Part shown: piece after piece, positions 11,160-23,019 of the stretch
Numbering within the stretch: position 1 is the first letter of the stretch
Layout: each line of letters begins with the position of its first letter
Origin: Tipula vernalis
Lineage: Eukaryota; Arthropoda; Insecta; Diptera; Tipulidae
Length of the DNA stretch: 64,000 nt
Direction: 5' to 3'
Assembly: GCA_958295665.1 (NCBI GenBank)
Contig: OY282560.1
Coordinates: forward strand, 190,374,561 to 190,438,560
The notes under the pieces: generated by a model
The model's database searches: none
Told to the model about the DNA's origin: nothing
The model's input: only the letters and a program-made list of their open reading frames with translations
Translations under genes and position numbers: made by a program

Positions 11160-11435
11160 TTTGATGAGATTGTTGCATTTGATTCCTCCTTGCTCGTTGT
11201 TTTCGAATTTGAAGATACTCCTAACGTTTAGGGCACATAATCGAGTTTGCCGGATGATTATCCTGGCAGTTGGTACAAATATGTTTATTCGTATTATTTT
11301 TTAATGGACAATCATCTTCCTTATGAATGTTGGCGCAGTAATTGCATTTTCTAGTCATATGACAGTTTGCTTCACCATGACCATAACGGAAACATCGTCT
11401 GCATTGGTGACCCTACCTGCCGTCTGTTTTGCAAC
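11160..11435 (-). pseudogene. Jockey-clade ORF1 (Gag) C-terminus with three zinc knuckles
   Basis: Translation gives CRRCFRYGHGEANC, CNYCANIHKEDDC and CTNCQDNHPANSIMC. These are three successive knuckles with spacings CX2CX4HX4C, CX2CX3HX4C and CX2CX3HX6C, the classic set in Jockey-clade Gag. The frame is interrupted after the third knuckle (CPKR then stop near 11220). Sequence 5' of about 11435 is not recognisable, so the N-terminal two thirds are gone. In an intact element this protein binds the transcript and forms the ribonucleoprotein. Confidence 0.85.
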
Positions 11436-14400
11436 ATCCAATCGCACTACAGTATGAGCAACGTATTTGTGGTTCCTCAATTGGTTAAGGTTGTATTCCT
11501 CTTTTTTCCCTCAGTTATTAAAATTAAATTTCTATGCATTGTTGATAATTAACAACGTTTCGGAAATTCCAAATTGTTACTTAGGAGTACCTAGATCTTA
11601 AATTTCTGAGAAAATGCAAATATTTTTTTAAGTTTCATTGATTATTTACATACACATGTTATCATTGCTTGCTTCGAGATTATATTGATTTTACCCAACG
11701 GGATGTTTTTATCTTAATATTACAAGATTTTGTATTTATCATCGGAAAAATTAGTTGGACAAATAAATCAAACAAGCCACTTCTTTGGTTGCTTATGGCT
11801 CTAATGAACTTTTTTGAACAAATGACAAATTAATTCGCATTAAAAATCACATGATTAATACCACTGTATTAATATAGTTATTCGCCATTCAATTGCAAAA
11901 TAACTATGTAAACAATCTCTAAATAACAACAAGTAAAACACATTTTTTAAAAATAAATTTCACTCAGTTTCATGAAACTGATAAAATAATAATTTAATAA
12001 ATTTTTAATCTTCTCATATCGGTGAATTTAAGTCTATTTTATCCGTCTTCCTTGCGGCACAATTTTCGCCAGTGTTAATATATGTACATATATAAAAGTC
12101 AAAGGTAGATCCATCCGTTATCTTCTTCGTTCAGTTACGATAATTAATTTTCCATTACGACATTATAAATGTACAAATTATTGTTTTGGAATTTAAGGAT
12201 TTGATTTATTATCATTTGTGTTGTCCATTTCTGCTACTATTATTATCACAATATAAAATAAATTAAAGTTTGATTAATTTTATACAATACAGCTTGTTTC
12301 TCAAAGTTGAAAAGCCCGCAATTGAAATTTCACGTTCTTCTTGTTTCGATCGTAAAGTTCTTCTTTATTATTATTTCTACATTCATAATTTTGGTGGTTT
12401 TGATACATTTTTGCCCAGATGCTTTGCACGATTTAAACCGATTATTTGGCGGTGAAATCATTTTCGTTGTGTTAATTAAACGATAATTTACAACTTGTGC
12501 CATTTTATATAGAATAACTTTACAGGGTTTTTATAATACTAGACCCTGTGTAGTAAGTTGTAAACTTAAAAATTGAAACTGAATAAAAATTTCTATCGTC
12601 CGGCTGATTTATATATAAATGAGCTTGATATGTCACATAATTGATGAGTATTTTGTGCGTAATGCGTGTGTAAACCCAAACGAGATAACATTTGGTAAAC
12701 ATCGTTTTCCATTTGTTAAACGAAAAACGCTCGTAAATAATTACTCATTGTTTGTTTGTTTTGTTATGTGTGTAATATTAGTTTAATACATTAGTAAATC
12801 GTTACTTTACAATTAATGTTTGGCCATAAAACGACTGTGCGTGTGGTTGATAAACTGTACAGCAAAACACAGTAAAATTTTTGGTTATCTGTCACATTCC
12901 GAGCGTTTTTACATTGCGATTTTTTTTTTTAGAATTTTGATTCAATGAATATTTCCGTATCAGTCTTCTATGTAAATATTGATGTATAGATCATTCATGG
13001 TAGGGGGTTTGATCATTGATCCAATTCCACTGGGTTTATCTAAAATAATGAATTTAAATTAAGGCTTTGGCTGAAATACGATCAACTTTGGCATTGTACA
13101 ATTTTCATTCAATATAGTGTTTCCTTATTAAACAAAACTATCAAAGTTAGAACGTATAATTAGGCGTATAAAAGACCACTAAATCTATTTTAGATGGAGT
13201 AACGGGTTGTAATTGTTTTAAAGGCTGAAGCATTTTTTTTTTATTTCGTTTCTGATAGGCTTTGAAAACTATATGACGTCATTTAGGAATAAGGATGGGT
13301 TAAGTCTTGTGTACACATATAAGCTGAACTGGTTCTTGGTGGTTTTCTTGTTGTTATGGTGAATTAATTTTATTTTACTTTGTTTTTTAGGGTTGCCTAA
13401 TCGAAACTGCATTTGTTGCTAATAAATAATCTTAAAAAACTCAGAATTCAACAAAACCAACAAATGTTTAATCAAAATAAACGTAGATCTAATTTTCAAT
13501 AATATTTTGTTTAAATTAATTTTCTATTATTAATTGTCACACATTTGTTGAAAATCATTTTGCACGATTTGAATAAACGACCTTAGTGTATGTAATTTAC
13601 CACAAAAATTTAAAACCACGATCATAAATCGAGATTTGGAAAAGATAAAAACGAAACGAACCATTTCTTAACTCAGCGAAAAGACTACGGATATACCATA
13701 ACAAAACTTTTTATATTTCGCCAAAATAATGATTGGAATAAAAATGTTAAACTTAGGCACTTATTCTGAGATTACCACAGATGGAGGCTAAGTAGTACCA
13801 GAATATTTACTTGAACTTTTTTTTAAATTTTTGTTTTGAGCTTACTACTGATGTGGTCTATAGTGCCAGAATAATTGGCTCGTATGCTTTTTTCACGCTA
13901 CCCACTTCCGGTTGTTTGTTCAGCTCCGCCATCTGGATTGGGTGTTCGGCTCTGCTAGTTAGACTGCGTATCCAATCTCGTCTGGTACATATCTCTGTGT
14001 TCATTTCGCTTCGATGACAACCATCCGACAAACGTACAAATAATTTTGATACTAAATAATTTGGCGTTTGTTATGTGTGTTAGCTGATAAGTTCATTTGG
14101 TATATCTCTGTATATATGTATGTTAACAAATGACAATGAACTATTTTCAAAGCGAGAATATTATCATTCAACCAAATTACTTAAATTGAGTTAGCGTAAG
14201 AAATTCACACGGGCGTATTATTATCTTATGAAGGCATTAAAGCAACAATGTTAAAATGGTGCCACACTTACCGTAAGATTGAATTTCGATATTTTTAGAG
14301 ATTTGCAAAATACTTTTTCTGGTCCACTAAAATTCACGGACACCTCCCAATTTATGAAAAATAAACTTCAGTTTGGTAAGTTAAACCGCTATGGAGAGAG

Positions 14401-15649
14401 CGCAGAGACCGACAGACCGGCAGACATTACATAGAAATCCCCAAAAAATCTCAAGGTAAACAACTTTCATGATTACTAAACTTTATTTTGTTAACGTAAA
14501 AGAAATAAAAAGTCGAAAATAATCCGATGACTCATCCTTTTTATACTTCTGTTTCATGTTTTTAAAGTGGCCAGCTCACGCAAAATTTGTGAAAAGCTCG
14601 CACGCAATAATCATAGCCGAGTCGATATTAGCGACTGTCAGGCGATAATCAAAACCGAGTCGGTATTACTGGCCCATCTTCGAAAAATCGCAATTTTGAT
14701 AAATTGTGGAGTTTCTGGCCGATACTGGCTAAAGTGTGATATCACACACAACCATGAATCTTTATCATTAAATTAACTACACTTTAGTATAATTCGAATG
14801 TTAACAAAAGTTGGGATTTCTGTATATCACCCGTACAACTAACATAATATGAATCATACCAGTGTATTAACTATGGAAATCTCCCTATTTTTATGATCTG
14901 TGTAGTTCTTATACACAATGTTTCACAATCATCGTAAACTGAACAATCGGTTTTATTACGTAATCCGAATATATGAGATTTCAGATGTGATAATCATGTG
15001 AGAAATTCCATCTTGTTTCCTGAAGTACGCTGTGCACAAATTTTCTAATTAAAGGCACAAAATTAAAGAAAGACAGAGGAGCTAGGGAGCGATAGAGCCA
15101 TAACCACGATGACGTATTTTTTAGAAGCTTTTTTAGTAGAATCCATAGTAAAAATGATGTTTTTTAGTTGCAAGTTTTTCAATGTAAAAAGCAAAAATAT
15201 TATAAAATGTTTATATAAAAGTTTTCTACATGTCTTTAAGAACAATATACAAGAAGGACATTTTGGTATTTGTAGTAAATATAATTGCAGAAATTTCTAA
15301 AATATATTTTTCCGAACTTTCATTTTGAAAAATACATCATAGTTGGCTCTGACGAATTAAAATAATACTTGCTATATTTATCTTTAGTTTTACTAGTGTA
15401 CGTCAGATGTCTAAGATGTTTACAGATAAATACGAAAAATAAAATTATTTAATCACAAAATTATCACACGTTCTTAACATTTTTTGACTTTGTTTTGCTT
15501 TTCCTATAATTTTTGAACATGAAATTTCCCCAGGTGGTAATTTTTCGCATGATTTTACCAAATTTTTACGGCTTTCACTGCCATCTAACTAATGTATATT
15601 GATTTAGTGACCAAACGAATTGTAGTAAGCTTTTATTTCAATTCGACCA
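11436..15649. other. AT-rich intergenic DNA, no gene recognised
   Basis: About 4.2 kb of low-complexity, AT-rich sequence with scattered homopolymers. Open frames are short (at most 70 codons) and have no recognisable motif. A 68-codon frame at 13811-14017 lies in slightly more GC-rich sequence but shows nothing recognisable. Short palindromes such as atatgtacatatataa (12080) are typical of fly intergenic DNA. Confidence 0.6.
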
Positions 15650-17558
15650 GTGGTGAGATGTTCTAACCATCACTATTTTCGATGCTCGATAGTGTTCATG
15701 TCTCCCTTTTTAAGAATAAAATTGTACACCATTTCGATTTTTGAATTATACATACTTTATTGCGATCTCAGCATGCCCGAATAAAATGTCATTCTGTTTC
15801 TACTTCCATTCATCACTCTTTATCAATGAGTGTGAAGTTTATGCTAAAAAAATAACAACAAATTACTCTGTTAAATTAGCTATTTTCCAATTGGAATTTA
15901 AATTATATGAAAATTTAAATTGTTTGTAATTTTGGATTTTTCGTACCACCAAACATATTCTTTTCATCAGAAAACAGGTTCTTTTCATCCTTTTCAGATA
16001 GCTGGAGTATCTGTTTATATCGTTAACCAAATGCATCCAATTGTGTTGAACATTACTATATTTCAGATAATTTAAAAGTTGACTGAATTTTGATGCGATT
16101 TTCGAACCTGGAAATGTCCCGAAGGCCCCCGCACATTTCTTAGAGTAGCTAAGCCATATAGCGGTCAATGTCACTAAGCCGATCCAATTATGATTAATTA
16201 TAATATATTTCACAGTTTTTCGAATTTTTAATAATTTTTCATTATTTTAAAAGTTTTATATCGCCAACCGCAGAGATGTCCACAAGGTCTTGCCCATATT
16301 TTCAGATAACTTGGCCTTGTGCCAGTCTACGTGGTCAACCTTATCCAATTGTGATGAACTATAATATACTTCACAGAATTTAGAATTTTTAATCATTTTA
16401 TTGGTTAAAAGTATATGGTCTCGAGACATTTTCTTTCCTCTGCATCAAGCAAATCAAAATTCTGGACATTTCTGTGATCGGCGATACAACAATTTTTAAA
16501 ACCAATAAAATTATTAAAAATTCGAAATTCTGTGAAGTATAGTATAGTTCATCACAATTGGATAACACTGACCATGTAGACTGGCATATGGTCAAGTTAT
16601 CCAAAAATATAGGCCAGATCTTGTGGACATCTCTGTGATCGGAGATACAAAAATTTTAAAATCAATAAAATTATTAAAAATTCGAAATTCTGTGAAGTAC
16701 AGTATAGTTCATCACAATTGAATAAGATTGACCACGTAGACTGGCATATGGTCAAGTTATCGAAAAATATAGACAAGACCTTGTGGACATATCTGTGATC
16801 GGAGATACAATTTTTAAAACAATAAAATTATTAAAAATTCTAAATTCTGGGAAGTATAGTATAGTTCATCACAATTGGATAAGGTTGACCACGTAGACTG
16901 GCACATGGCCAAGTTATCCGAAAATATGGGCAAGACCTTGTGGACATCTCTGCAGTCGCCGATATACAACTTTTAAAATAATGAAAATTATTAAAAATTC
17001 CAAAATCTGTGAAATATATTATAGTTCATCATAATTGGATCGGCTTGGTGACATTGACCGCTGTATGGCTTAGCTATTCTAAGTAATGTGCGCGCTGCGG
17101 GACATTTCCAGATTTCCAGGATCGACGCTAAATAATTATTTAAACCATCAAAAATCAGTCAAATTTTAAATTATCTGAATTGTAGTAATGTTCAACACAA
17201 TTGGATGCTTTTGGTTAACGAGATAAACAGATGGTCCAGCTATCTGAAAACGATGAAAAGAACCTATTTGGTGGTACGAAAAATCCAAAATTACAAACAA
17301 TTTAAATTTTTATATAGTTTAAATTTCAATTGGAAAATAGCTAATTTAAAAGTGTAATTTTTTGTTATTTTTTTTAGCATAAACTTCACACTCATCTTTA
17401 TCATCCAAATTTTCATTTGTGGCACTTTGTCGATGTGAAAAAATGAAACAGTAGAAGCATAATTCAAAAATCGAAATGGTGTACAATTTTATTCTAAAAA
17501 AGGGAGATATGAACACTATCGAACATCGAAAATAGTGATGGTTAGAACATCTCACCAC
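15650..17558. mobile_element. Fold-back element 1 (long inverted repeats built of tandem units)
   Basis: The left arm (15650 to about 16403) is the reverse complement of the right arm (about 16464-17558), with a loop of about 60 bp. Outer ends are tggtgagatgttctaacc on the left and ggttagaacatctcacca on the right. Arms are unequal because the inner right arm holds extra copies of a ~160-bp tandem unit. No transposase is encoded. Long inverted repeats made of internal tandem repeats recall the Foldback and Galileo elements of Drosophila. The terminal bases fit no superfamily decisively, and I saw no convincing target-site duplication. Confidence 0.85.
16464..17260 (+). repeat. Tandem ~160-bp repeats inside fold-back element 1
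   Basis: Successive units start with ggacat(t/c)tctgtgatcgg at 16464, 16625, 16785, 16942 and 17100, giving periods of 161, 160, 157 and 158 bp. Each holds the landmarks ttattaaaaattcgaaattc, agttcatcacaattggat, gtagactggca and caagttatc in that order. The first three units are most alike; the fourth and fifth are progressively more diverged toward the outer end. About two such units occur inverted in the left arm (near 16100-16380). Confidence 0.88.
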
Positions 17559-19189
17559 AGAATGCTGTTGTTATCAATTTTTTTTTTATATTTTGGTTTA
17601 AATAAATCAATTATTACAAGAAAATGAAAACGATTTACTTAAACGACATTCATTTATGTTGAAATTCAAACATTTATGAAAGTATTTCACAAATCATAAT
17701 TAAGAATTTTTAAGGTTTTCATTTAAAAATTTGTCTCTTAATTCCCTTATAAAAGCTCCGTTTTTTAGAAAAGTACAAAATCCTGAGAGTACACAATCCT
17801 TAGTGAACGAAATCTCGAAATCATCGGAAAATCTGTTTGACTCATAAACTGATTTTTGTTTGTTCTGACTATGAAATGATTTTTCTCGAATTGTTGAATA
17901 TTTTTGGCAGAAATACCTTTTCGGAGTGCCGAATCCTGTTACTAATATTTTATTATTTGTTTTTGTTTTCACTTGATGAAGTAATAAAATTTCGTTTATT
18001 TCAATTTAAATTTTTTAAGTTTAATTCCATAATTTTCCAGAAGTCTAATTCCATATTATTACCTTGCCTCTAAAACAGACATAAATATCGTCTTCTAGAT
18101 ATAACAAAACTTTTCCAAACAAAAATTCGTCGTTTCTCGAACAAAGTTAAATATTATTGATCGTTTTTAGTTAAACGACATGTGTAAGCCTATCAATCTA
18201 AACGCCAATATTGTTACTATTTACTATATTTCAACAAATTTTACGTTTGGAGATAATAAAATTTCATATCTGGAAAAATATTCCAGTAATATTTAAAATA
18301 ACCACAATCAGTTTGTATATAATATAGAAGCAACCTTACATTTTTATTCAGTAACAATTTACATTTTGCTATTAGCAATTTAATATTTAAAAACAAAAAG
18401 ATGGCACGAGTTTCGAACAATGAAGTTAGAAGTACAATCATGATTTCACCACCGACTATTAGTCGTAAATCTAGAAGCAAATCAGTTATTCAAAATTTAA
18501 ACAAAACGATAAAAATTATGAATGTGGAAATTAAACAGACGATACAAGTTGTGATCATCCAAAATAAAACACCGTAAAATTGCGGGCTGTATTGGAACCA
18601 AAATTATTTATATTACTTGAGGAGGCTGCAAATTATTGTTAAAAAATTAGAAAAGTTAAATATATCTGTTATTTACATTATTGTTATATTTTAGTTGCTA
18701 TTGTATTTTCATATCCCATCCTTCGTAATTGGAATTAAATTCGACTCTTTACGACAAGTTCCCTTTATCTTTATTTTCCCTATACTGTTAAAACTTATTT
18801 ATATTTCGTCATGTCAGTGGAGTTTTGGCTCCAAAATTGATGTTTTAACATTGATTATTACTAAACAGAACCTGCTCGAATTGTTAGTTATAATAAAGTA
18901 TGAAATTATAAGTAGCTTAAGTCTTGAAATTGTAAAGTTGCGTTGCAACCTTCTTTCAAAATAAATTATAAAATTGTGTGTATCAAAATACTCCAAACCT
19001 CTGGCAAGTTGCGTAAATAAAATTTAACAATTTTATTGTCAAACTTGCCAAAAAAATTTCCAGTTTAAATCATTCATGGGTTTAAGCAATAGTTGATCGG
19101 CGTAACAGACAAAAAATTTAAGCAGCAACTACATGCGCTATCCGATCATGAGACCAAATATACAGTAGAATGTGTTAACAGTCATTGAA
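17559..19189. other. AT-rich intergenic DNA
   Basis: No gene, RNA or clear repeat. The longest frame (17700-17972, minus, 90 codons) is low-complexity and resembles nothing I know. A poly-T run follows the fold-back element at 17577. Confidence 0.55.
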
Positions 19190-20200
19190 ACAGTTTCAGT
19201 CGAAATCTAGTGGTATATAAAATTTCCAGACTAATTTATTTCCCTGAATAGGGGGTAGTTTTTGGGTTCGATGGTTGAAGTAGTAGGTCAGCTGCTACTT
19301 GTACTATCGGAAGCTGAATTCAAATTTCTGGCAAGGAGTGCTAAGTCCAATTTTTCAGTTTCATTTAAAATCTCGATTAGTACCTAAAGTTTCTAGACTA
19401 GTTTATTCCCCTGGATTGGGGTAAGTTTTAGGGCTCGATGTACTGAGAAAAAGGTCAGCTACTACGAGTAATATCGGAAACTGAATTCAAACCTCTGGCA
19501 AGAACTACTTCTTCTACCGATTGAGGTTTTTTCTGGAACTGAAAACTGGGTCGTAGCACCCTGTGCCGGAGATTTCATTTCTGTTTCCGATGGTACACGT
19601 AGTTAACTTTCTTTTCGTCCATCGAGCACAAAAACTACCGCCTATCCAGGGGAATAAACTAGTGTGAGAAATTTATGTACCAATTGAGATTTTGAGTAAA
19701 ACATATAAATGACCCTTCGCACCGCTAGCCATAGATTTGAATTTAGCTTCCGATGGTACAAGTAGTGGCTGACCAACTTCAATGCCCATCGAGTCCAAAA
19801 ACTACTACCTAGCCAGAGGAATAAATTATTCTGTGAACTTTAGGTACCTATTGAGATTTTTTAACAAAACTGATAAATGGGCCTTAGTACCCGTTTTCTA
19901 CTGGTAGTTCAAGTAGTAGCTGATGTACTACTCTGTTCATCGAGAACAAAAACTACGCTCTATCCAGGGGACAAAATTAGCCTTAGAACTTTAGATTCCA
20001 ATAGAGTTTCGCTGAAACTGATAAATGGGATTTAGAACCCCCCACCAGATATTTGAACCCAGTTTCCGATAGTACACGTATTAGCTGACGTTCTCTTCGT
20101 CCATCGAACCCAAAAATTACCTCATATCCAGCGGAATAAATAATTCTGGAAACTTTAGTAACAATTGAAATTTGACTGAAAATGTTAAATGGGTCCTCAA
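19190..20200. mobile_element. Fold-back element 2 (inverted ~165-bp tandem units)
   Basis: Two direct units (markers tccagactaatttattt at 19226 and tctagactagtttattc at 19393, 167 bp apart) are followed by four units in the opposite orientation. Their inverted markers ggaataaa or ggacaaaa fall at 19651, 19818, 19969 and 20133, with spacings of 167, 151 and 164 bp. Each unit also carries a ttcgatg/catcgaa block and a tatcggaa/ttccgata block. The head-to-head layout resembles fold-back element 1, but the unit sequence is unrelated. No coding capacity is visible. Confidence 0.82.
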
Positions 20201-20827
20201 CCATTGCTTAATTTTTACGATTACTTTGCGATTTCGACTAAAAATTGTTTTATGCTAAGACCTTTTGTCGGAGCTTTGGGCTCAAATTCCGTTAGCACAT
20301 GATGTAGATGACTAAATTCTTTATCAATCAATCCCTAAAACTTCCCTCTAGTCCATGCTCATTAGCACCCCTTGTCTGAGTCTCTTGCTGCCTCTTGTAA
20401 CATAATAAGTAACAGCTGGGAATGTTGCTGATTTAGCACTTTTGGTATGTTGTTAACTCTTCCTTCTTAAAAGATTCACCTCCCGCGCGTCAGTATTCCA
20501 ATGTGATTGGGTGGATTCTAGTTTGTCAGTTGATGATCTCTTGTCGGTGGTTCGGTTTTTTGAGAGAAAATCTATCTTATAGCGACGGTTTGTTTTTTGA
20601 CTTTTGAGTTCCAAAATTAGTTGAGTGATTTGTTCAACCTGATGCATCAATTGAGGTTTGAGGTTGCTTTCCCGGTCAATAAGGTTGATTTCAGGTGAAA
20701 TTCAAGTTCCTTGTTTAAATATAACTATCGGGGTGTCGTATTCGTATATGTTTAGGGACGTTATTATGGTCCAAAGAGAAAAGCTTAGAAAATAAATGAG
20801 ATGTTATTTAGCTGTATTGCTGTATCG
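20201..20827. other. Spacer with one short unassigned frame
   Basis: A 65-codon minus-strand frame (20453-20650) starts with HQVEQITQLILELKSQK and is rich in charged residues. It might be a scrap of a retroelement Gag, but nothing diagnostic is present. The rest has no recognisable content. Confidence 0.35.
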
Positions 20828-20941
20828 TCATCACCGATCGTAATCAGATGATGAAAAATCCCTTTCGCCCTATTGGGATTCGAACTCGGTACCTCCCGAT
20901 CGAAACGCCGCAGCTTTAACCACTGCTCCGTTTGCTCGGTG
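20828..20941 (-). mobile_element. tRNA-derived SINE, copy A (short)
   Basis: On the minus strand this starts gcaaacggagcagtggttaa (box A region). After about 35 bp it has a box B, GAGTTCGAATCC, and then the family-specific segment ttttcatcatctgattacga and tcggtgatga. All of these match copy B at 60090-60453 in order. The match ends after the first third of copy B, so this copy is 3'-shortened or a short variant. Its 5' end sits directly against the Gypsy B remnant. An internal RNA polymerase III promoter would drive transcription. Confidence 0.82.
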
Positions 20942-22135
20942 AAACGCCGTTTACTCTCTAGCTATTTCGGCGAAATCTTTAATGAAACGCCTATAGTCAG
21001 AGGCGAGTCCCAGAAATGATTTTAATTCTTTTAGATTTCCGCGACTCTTGATTTTCTGAATAGTAAGAACCTTTTTTGGATCAGGTCTAATGCCTCGATT
21101 AGTTATGATAAAGCCAAGAAATTCTGTTTCACTTTTTAGAAATTCTGTTTTATCGAGAATAATTCGTAGGTTGGCTTTTTCTAATTTTTAAAATACATTT
21201 TCGATGTTAGCCAGTTGTTCGTCTATATAGGCGTAACATATTTTTCTGTAGAACTCCTTTAATACGTTGTCGATCATTCTCTGGAAGATCGCTATGGAGC
21301 ATTTTTTTAATTGAAGGGAAGTCTTAAAAATTCATACTTCCCGTTCATCGTTGAAAATGATGTTTTAGGTATGTTTGCTTCTTTCATCTTGATTTGATGG
21401 AATCCAGAAATGAGGTCGATTGTAGTAAAGAACTTGGAATTCCCAAAGTTGGCAAGAGTGTTCGATATATCGGGAATAGGATACGTGTCTGATGTTGTTA
21501 CCACATTTAGTCTTTTAAAATCGATGACCATCCTGTATTTTTAACTCCTGAGGAGTCCAATTTTTTCTCCACTACCCAGATGGGGGAGTTATATGGGCTT
21601 TTGGAGGGTCTTATAATCCCGTCTGTCAGCAATTTAGTGATTTGTTTTTCTACTTCACTCCTCATGCTTACTGCTCTTACATCAGTATCTATTGGTCCAA
21701 ATAATATTTTAAATTTTGCCAGGATTGTCCGGAGTTTTTGCTTGGATTTGCAAGAAAGATGGTTATCACGAATTTCCAAGTTATTCACTTGCAACGACTG
21801 TTTTTCCTTTAGTCGTATTTTTATATTTGGTTTTATAAGTATGGTGTTATTTCCCCTATCGATGACGGATCCAAGCTCTTTAGCGTGTAATCTCCTATTA
21901 TCCCGTATATCCATTATTTTGTCAATTCCGATGCTTTTCAAAAATGATCCAATAATTTTTTCTTTTATCGCAATACTGCCTCCAGCTGAATTAATATTAA
22001 ATTGGGCTCTGCTTGGGATTGGATTTACCGCTAGCTCTGGCTATATGAAATTTTTGTTAGCTCCGGTGTCGATGAGAAATTTGAGCGTGTGGTTCTCTTT
22101 TGTCCTGTACAATTTACTTTGAAGGTTTCTTCTTC
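20942..22135 (-). pseudogene. Pol of Gypsy element B, broken
   Basis: The protease keeps an intact aspartic turn, KFLIDTGANKNFI, followed at once by a stop near 22040. RT begins with [20 protein letters not shown] (21600 region). It continues, with a frameshift near 21540, with [19 protein letters not shown] and FFTTIDLISGFHQI (21307-21531), so the first catalytic Asp is present. At about 21310 the expected PFG..NAP turn is followed by another frameshift. The catalytic YVDD region reads CYAYIDEQLAN, meaning the second catalytic Asp and roughly 15 following residues were lost. The remaining thumb homology ends at KDFAEIA beside the SINE. RNase H and integrase are absent. Confidence 0.85.
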
Positions 22136-22344
22136 CTCCTCATAATCCAATGCATTAATTTCTGAATTCGCATTGACTACTTGGTTGTATTGTTCCTCTT
22201 CTTCTTGAGTTTCGAGGTGATAGATTCTCTGATTCCCTCGGGGTTCATTATTAGAAGAATTTCCGCATTAGAATGTTGCTTGGTAGTAGCAGTACATCTA
22301 CTGGACGATTGATGTAGTTGACTTGTTTCGTTCGGATAGATGGG

Positions 22345-22622
22345 TCAACTTCCATGGTTGGTTTTGGTTCTTTTGGTCGATGAGGGCATATTGTAATCGT
22401 TATTTCGTTGGGGCGTTACTATATTATAATCAAATCTTTGTTGGGGCACTGGTATATAGTTAGAGTTCCTTTGCATATTTGGTAGATATGCAGGAGTTAG
22501 TTGATTAATTGGAGCTAGTATTGAATTATAAAAATTCCTTTTATGGATCACCATGTTCCTAAAGTTCAGGTTTTGAAATTCCAGGCACGATGTGTTATGC
22601 CCTTCAATCCTCTTATGAATAC
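22345..22622 (-). pseudogene. Gag C-terminal fragment of Gypsy element B
   Basis: The frame reads RCIHKRIEGHNTSCLEFQN near its start, which could be a remnant of a His/Cys nucleic-acid-binding segment, and then an Asn/Gln/Pro-rich tail. The open frame continues a few codons into the DNA-transposon TIR on its right, an accident of the insertion. Assignment rests mainly on its place directly upstream of the protease. Confidence 0.6.
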
Positions 22623-23017
22623 ATCTAAAGTGAGGTATCTCACAATAAAAAGCCATTTTTTAGTCAAAAATGATCGAAAAAATTATAAATCCTCAATAAT
22701 TTTGACCAAATTACTCATTAAAAGTACATATTTTGAGGGTCGCTGAACAAGAATCCGATAACAGAATTCAATCTTAAAATGGTGGATGCAAGATGGCGGA
22801 CCTTAATTTCAAATTCCAGATTGCGGTTCAAAAATGGTGGACGGATATTTTCTCATAATTGGCTGATTTCTACAAAATTTTGTAAACGAAAGTTTTTGAG
22901 GTCTCTGATAAAGAATTTGAGCTCAGGTTTCAAATTCAAGATGGCGGATCCAAGATGGCGGGCATTACTTATTTATCATCAAATTTATTCAAATTATCCG
23001 GCTTAAAATTCAAATGC
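22623..23017 (+). repeat. Left TIR with AAGATGGCGG motif cluster
   Basis: This is the reverse complement of 24446-24834 with scattered mismatches. It contains aagatggcgga at 22790 and 22938, aagatggcggg at 22952, and weaker aatggtgga at 22777 and 22832. The AAGATGGCGG core equals the known YY1/Pleiohomeotic (GCCAT) recognition sequence, which is established for those factors; binding here is inference. Confidence 0.85.
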
Positions 23018-23019
23018 CA

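Larger units (their letters stand above)
9470..11435 (-). mobile_element. Jockey-clade non-LTR retrotransposon fragment
   Basis: Minus-strand order is Gag zinc knuckles (about 11430-11210), the Gag end (to about 11160), endonuclease (about 11110-10475), linker (10551-9697) and the first RT blocks (about 9700-9470). Loss of the 3' part, with the 5' part kept, is the reverse of ordinary LINE truncation. The missing end was therefore probably removed by a later deletion or insertion near 9470. Confidence 0.85.
20942..22622 (-). mobile_element. Ty3/Gypsy element B fragment (Gag end, protease, RT)
   Basis: Minus-strand order from the right is the end of Gag (22622 to about 22345), protease (about 22130-21960), the RT N-terminus (21941-21307) and an RT C-terminal piece (to 20942). 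The RT type resembles the 17.6/297 group of Drosophila, by recollection of motif style only. Neither LTR is present. The right edge is the TIR of the 22.6 kb DNA transposon and the left edge is SINE copy A, so both later insertions may have broken it. Confidence 0.85.

Noticed and set aside
16464..17260. CRISPR-like array
   Set aside because: Units are contiguous tandem repeats of ~160 bp without short conserved repeats and unique spacers, and the DNA is plainly from an animal genome.
20870..20941. A genuine tRNA gene
   Set aside because: Box A and box B are present, but there is no consistent cloverleaf or anticodon arm, and the same sequence with extra body recurs at 60090 with a target duplication, as expected for a SINE.
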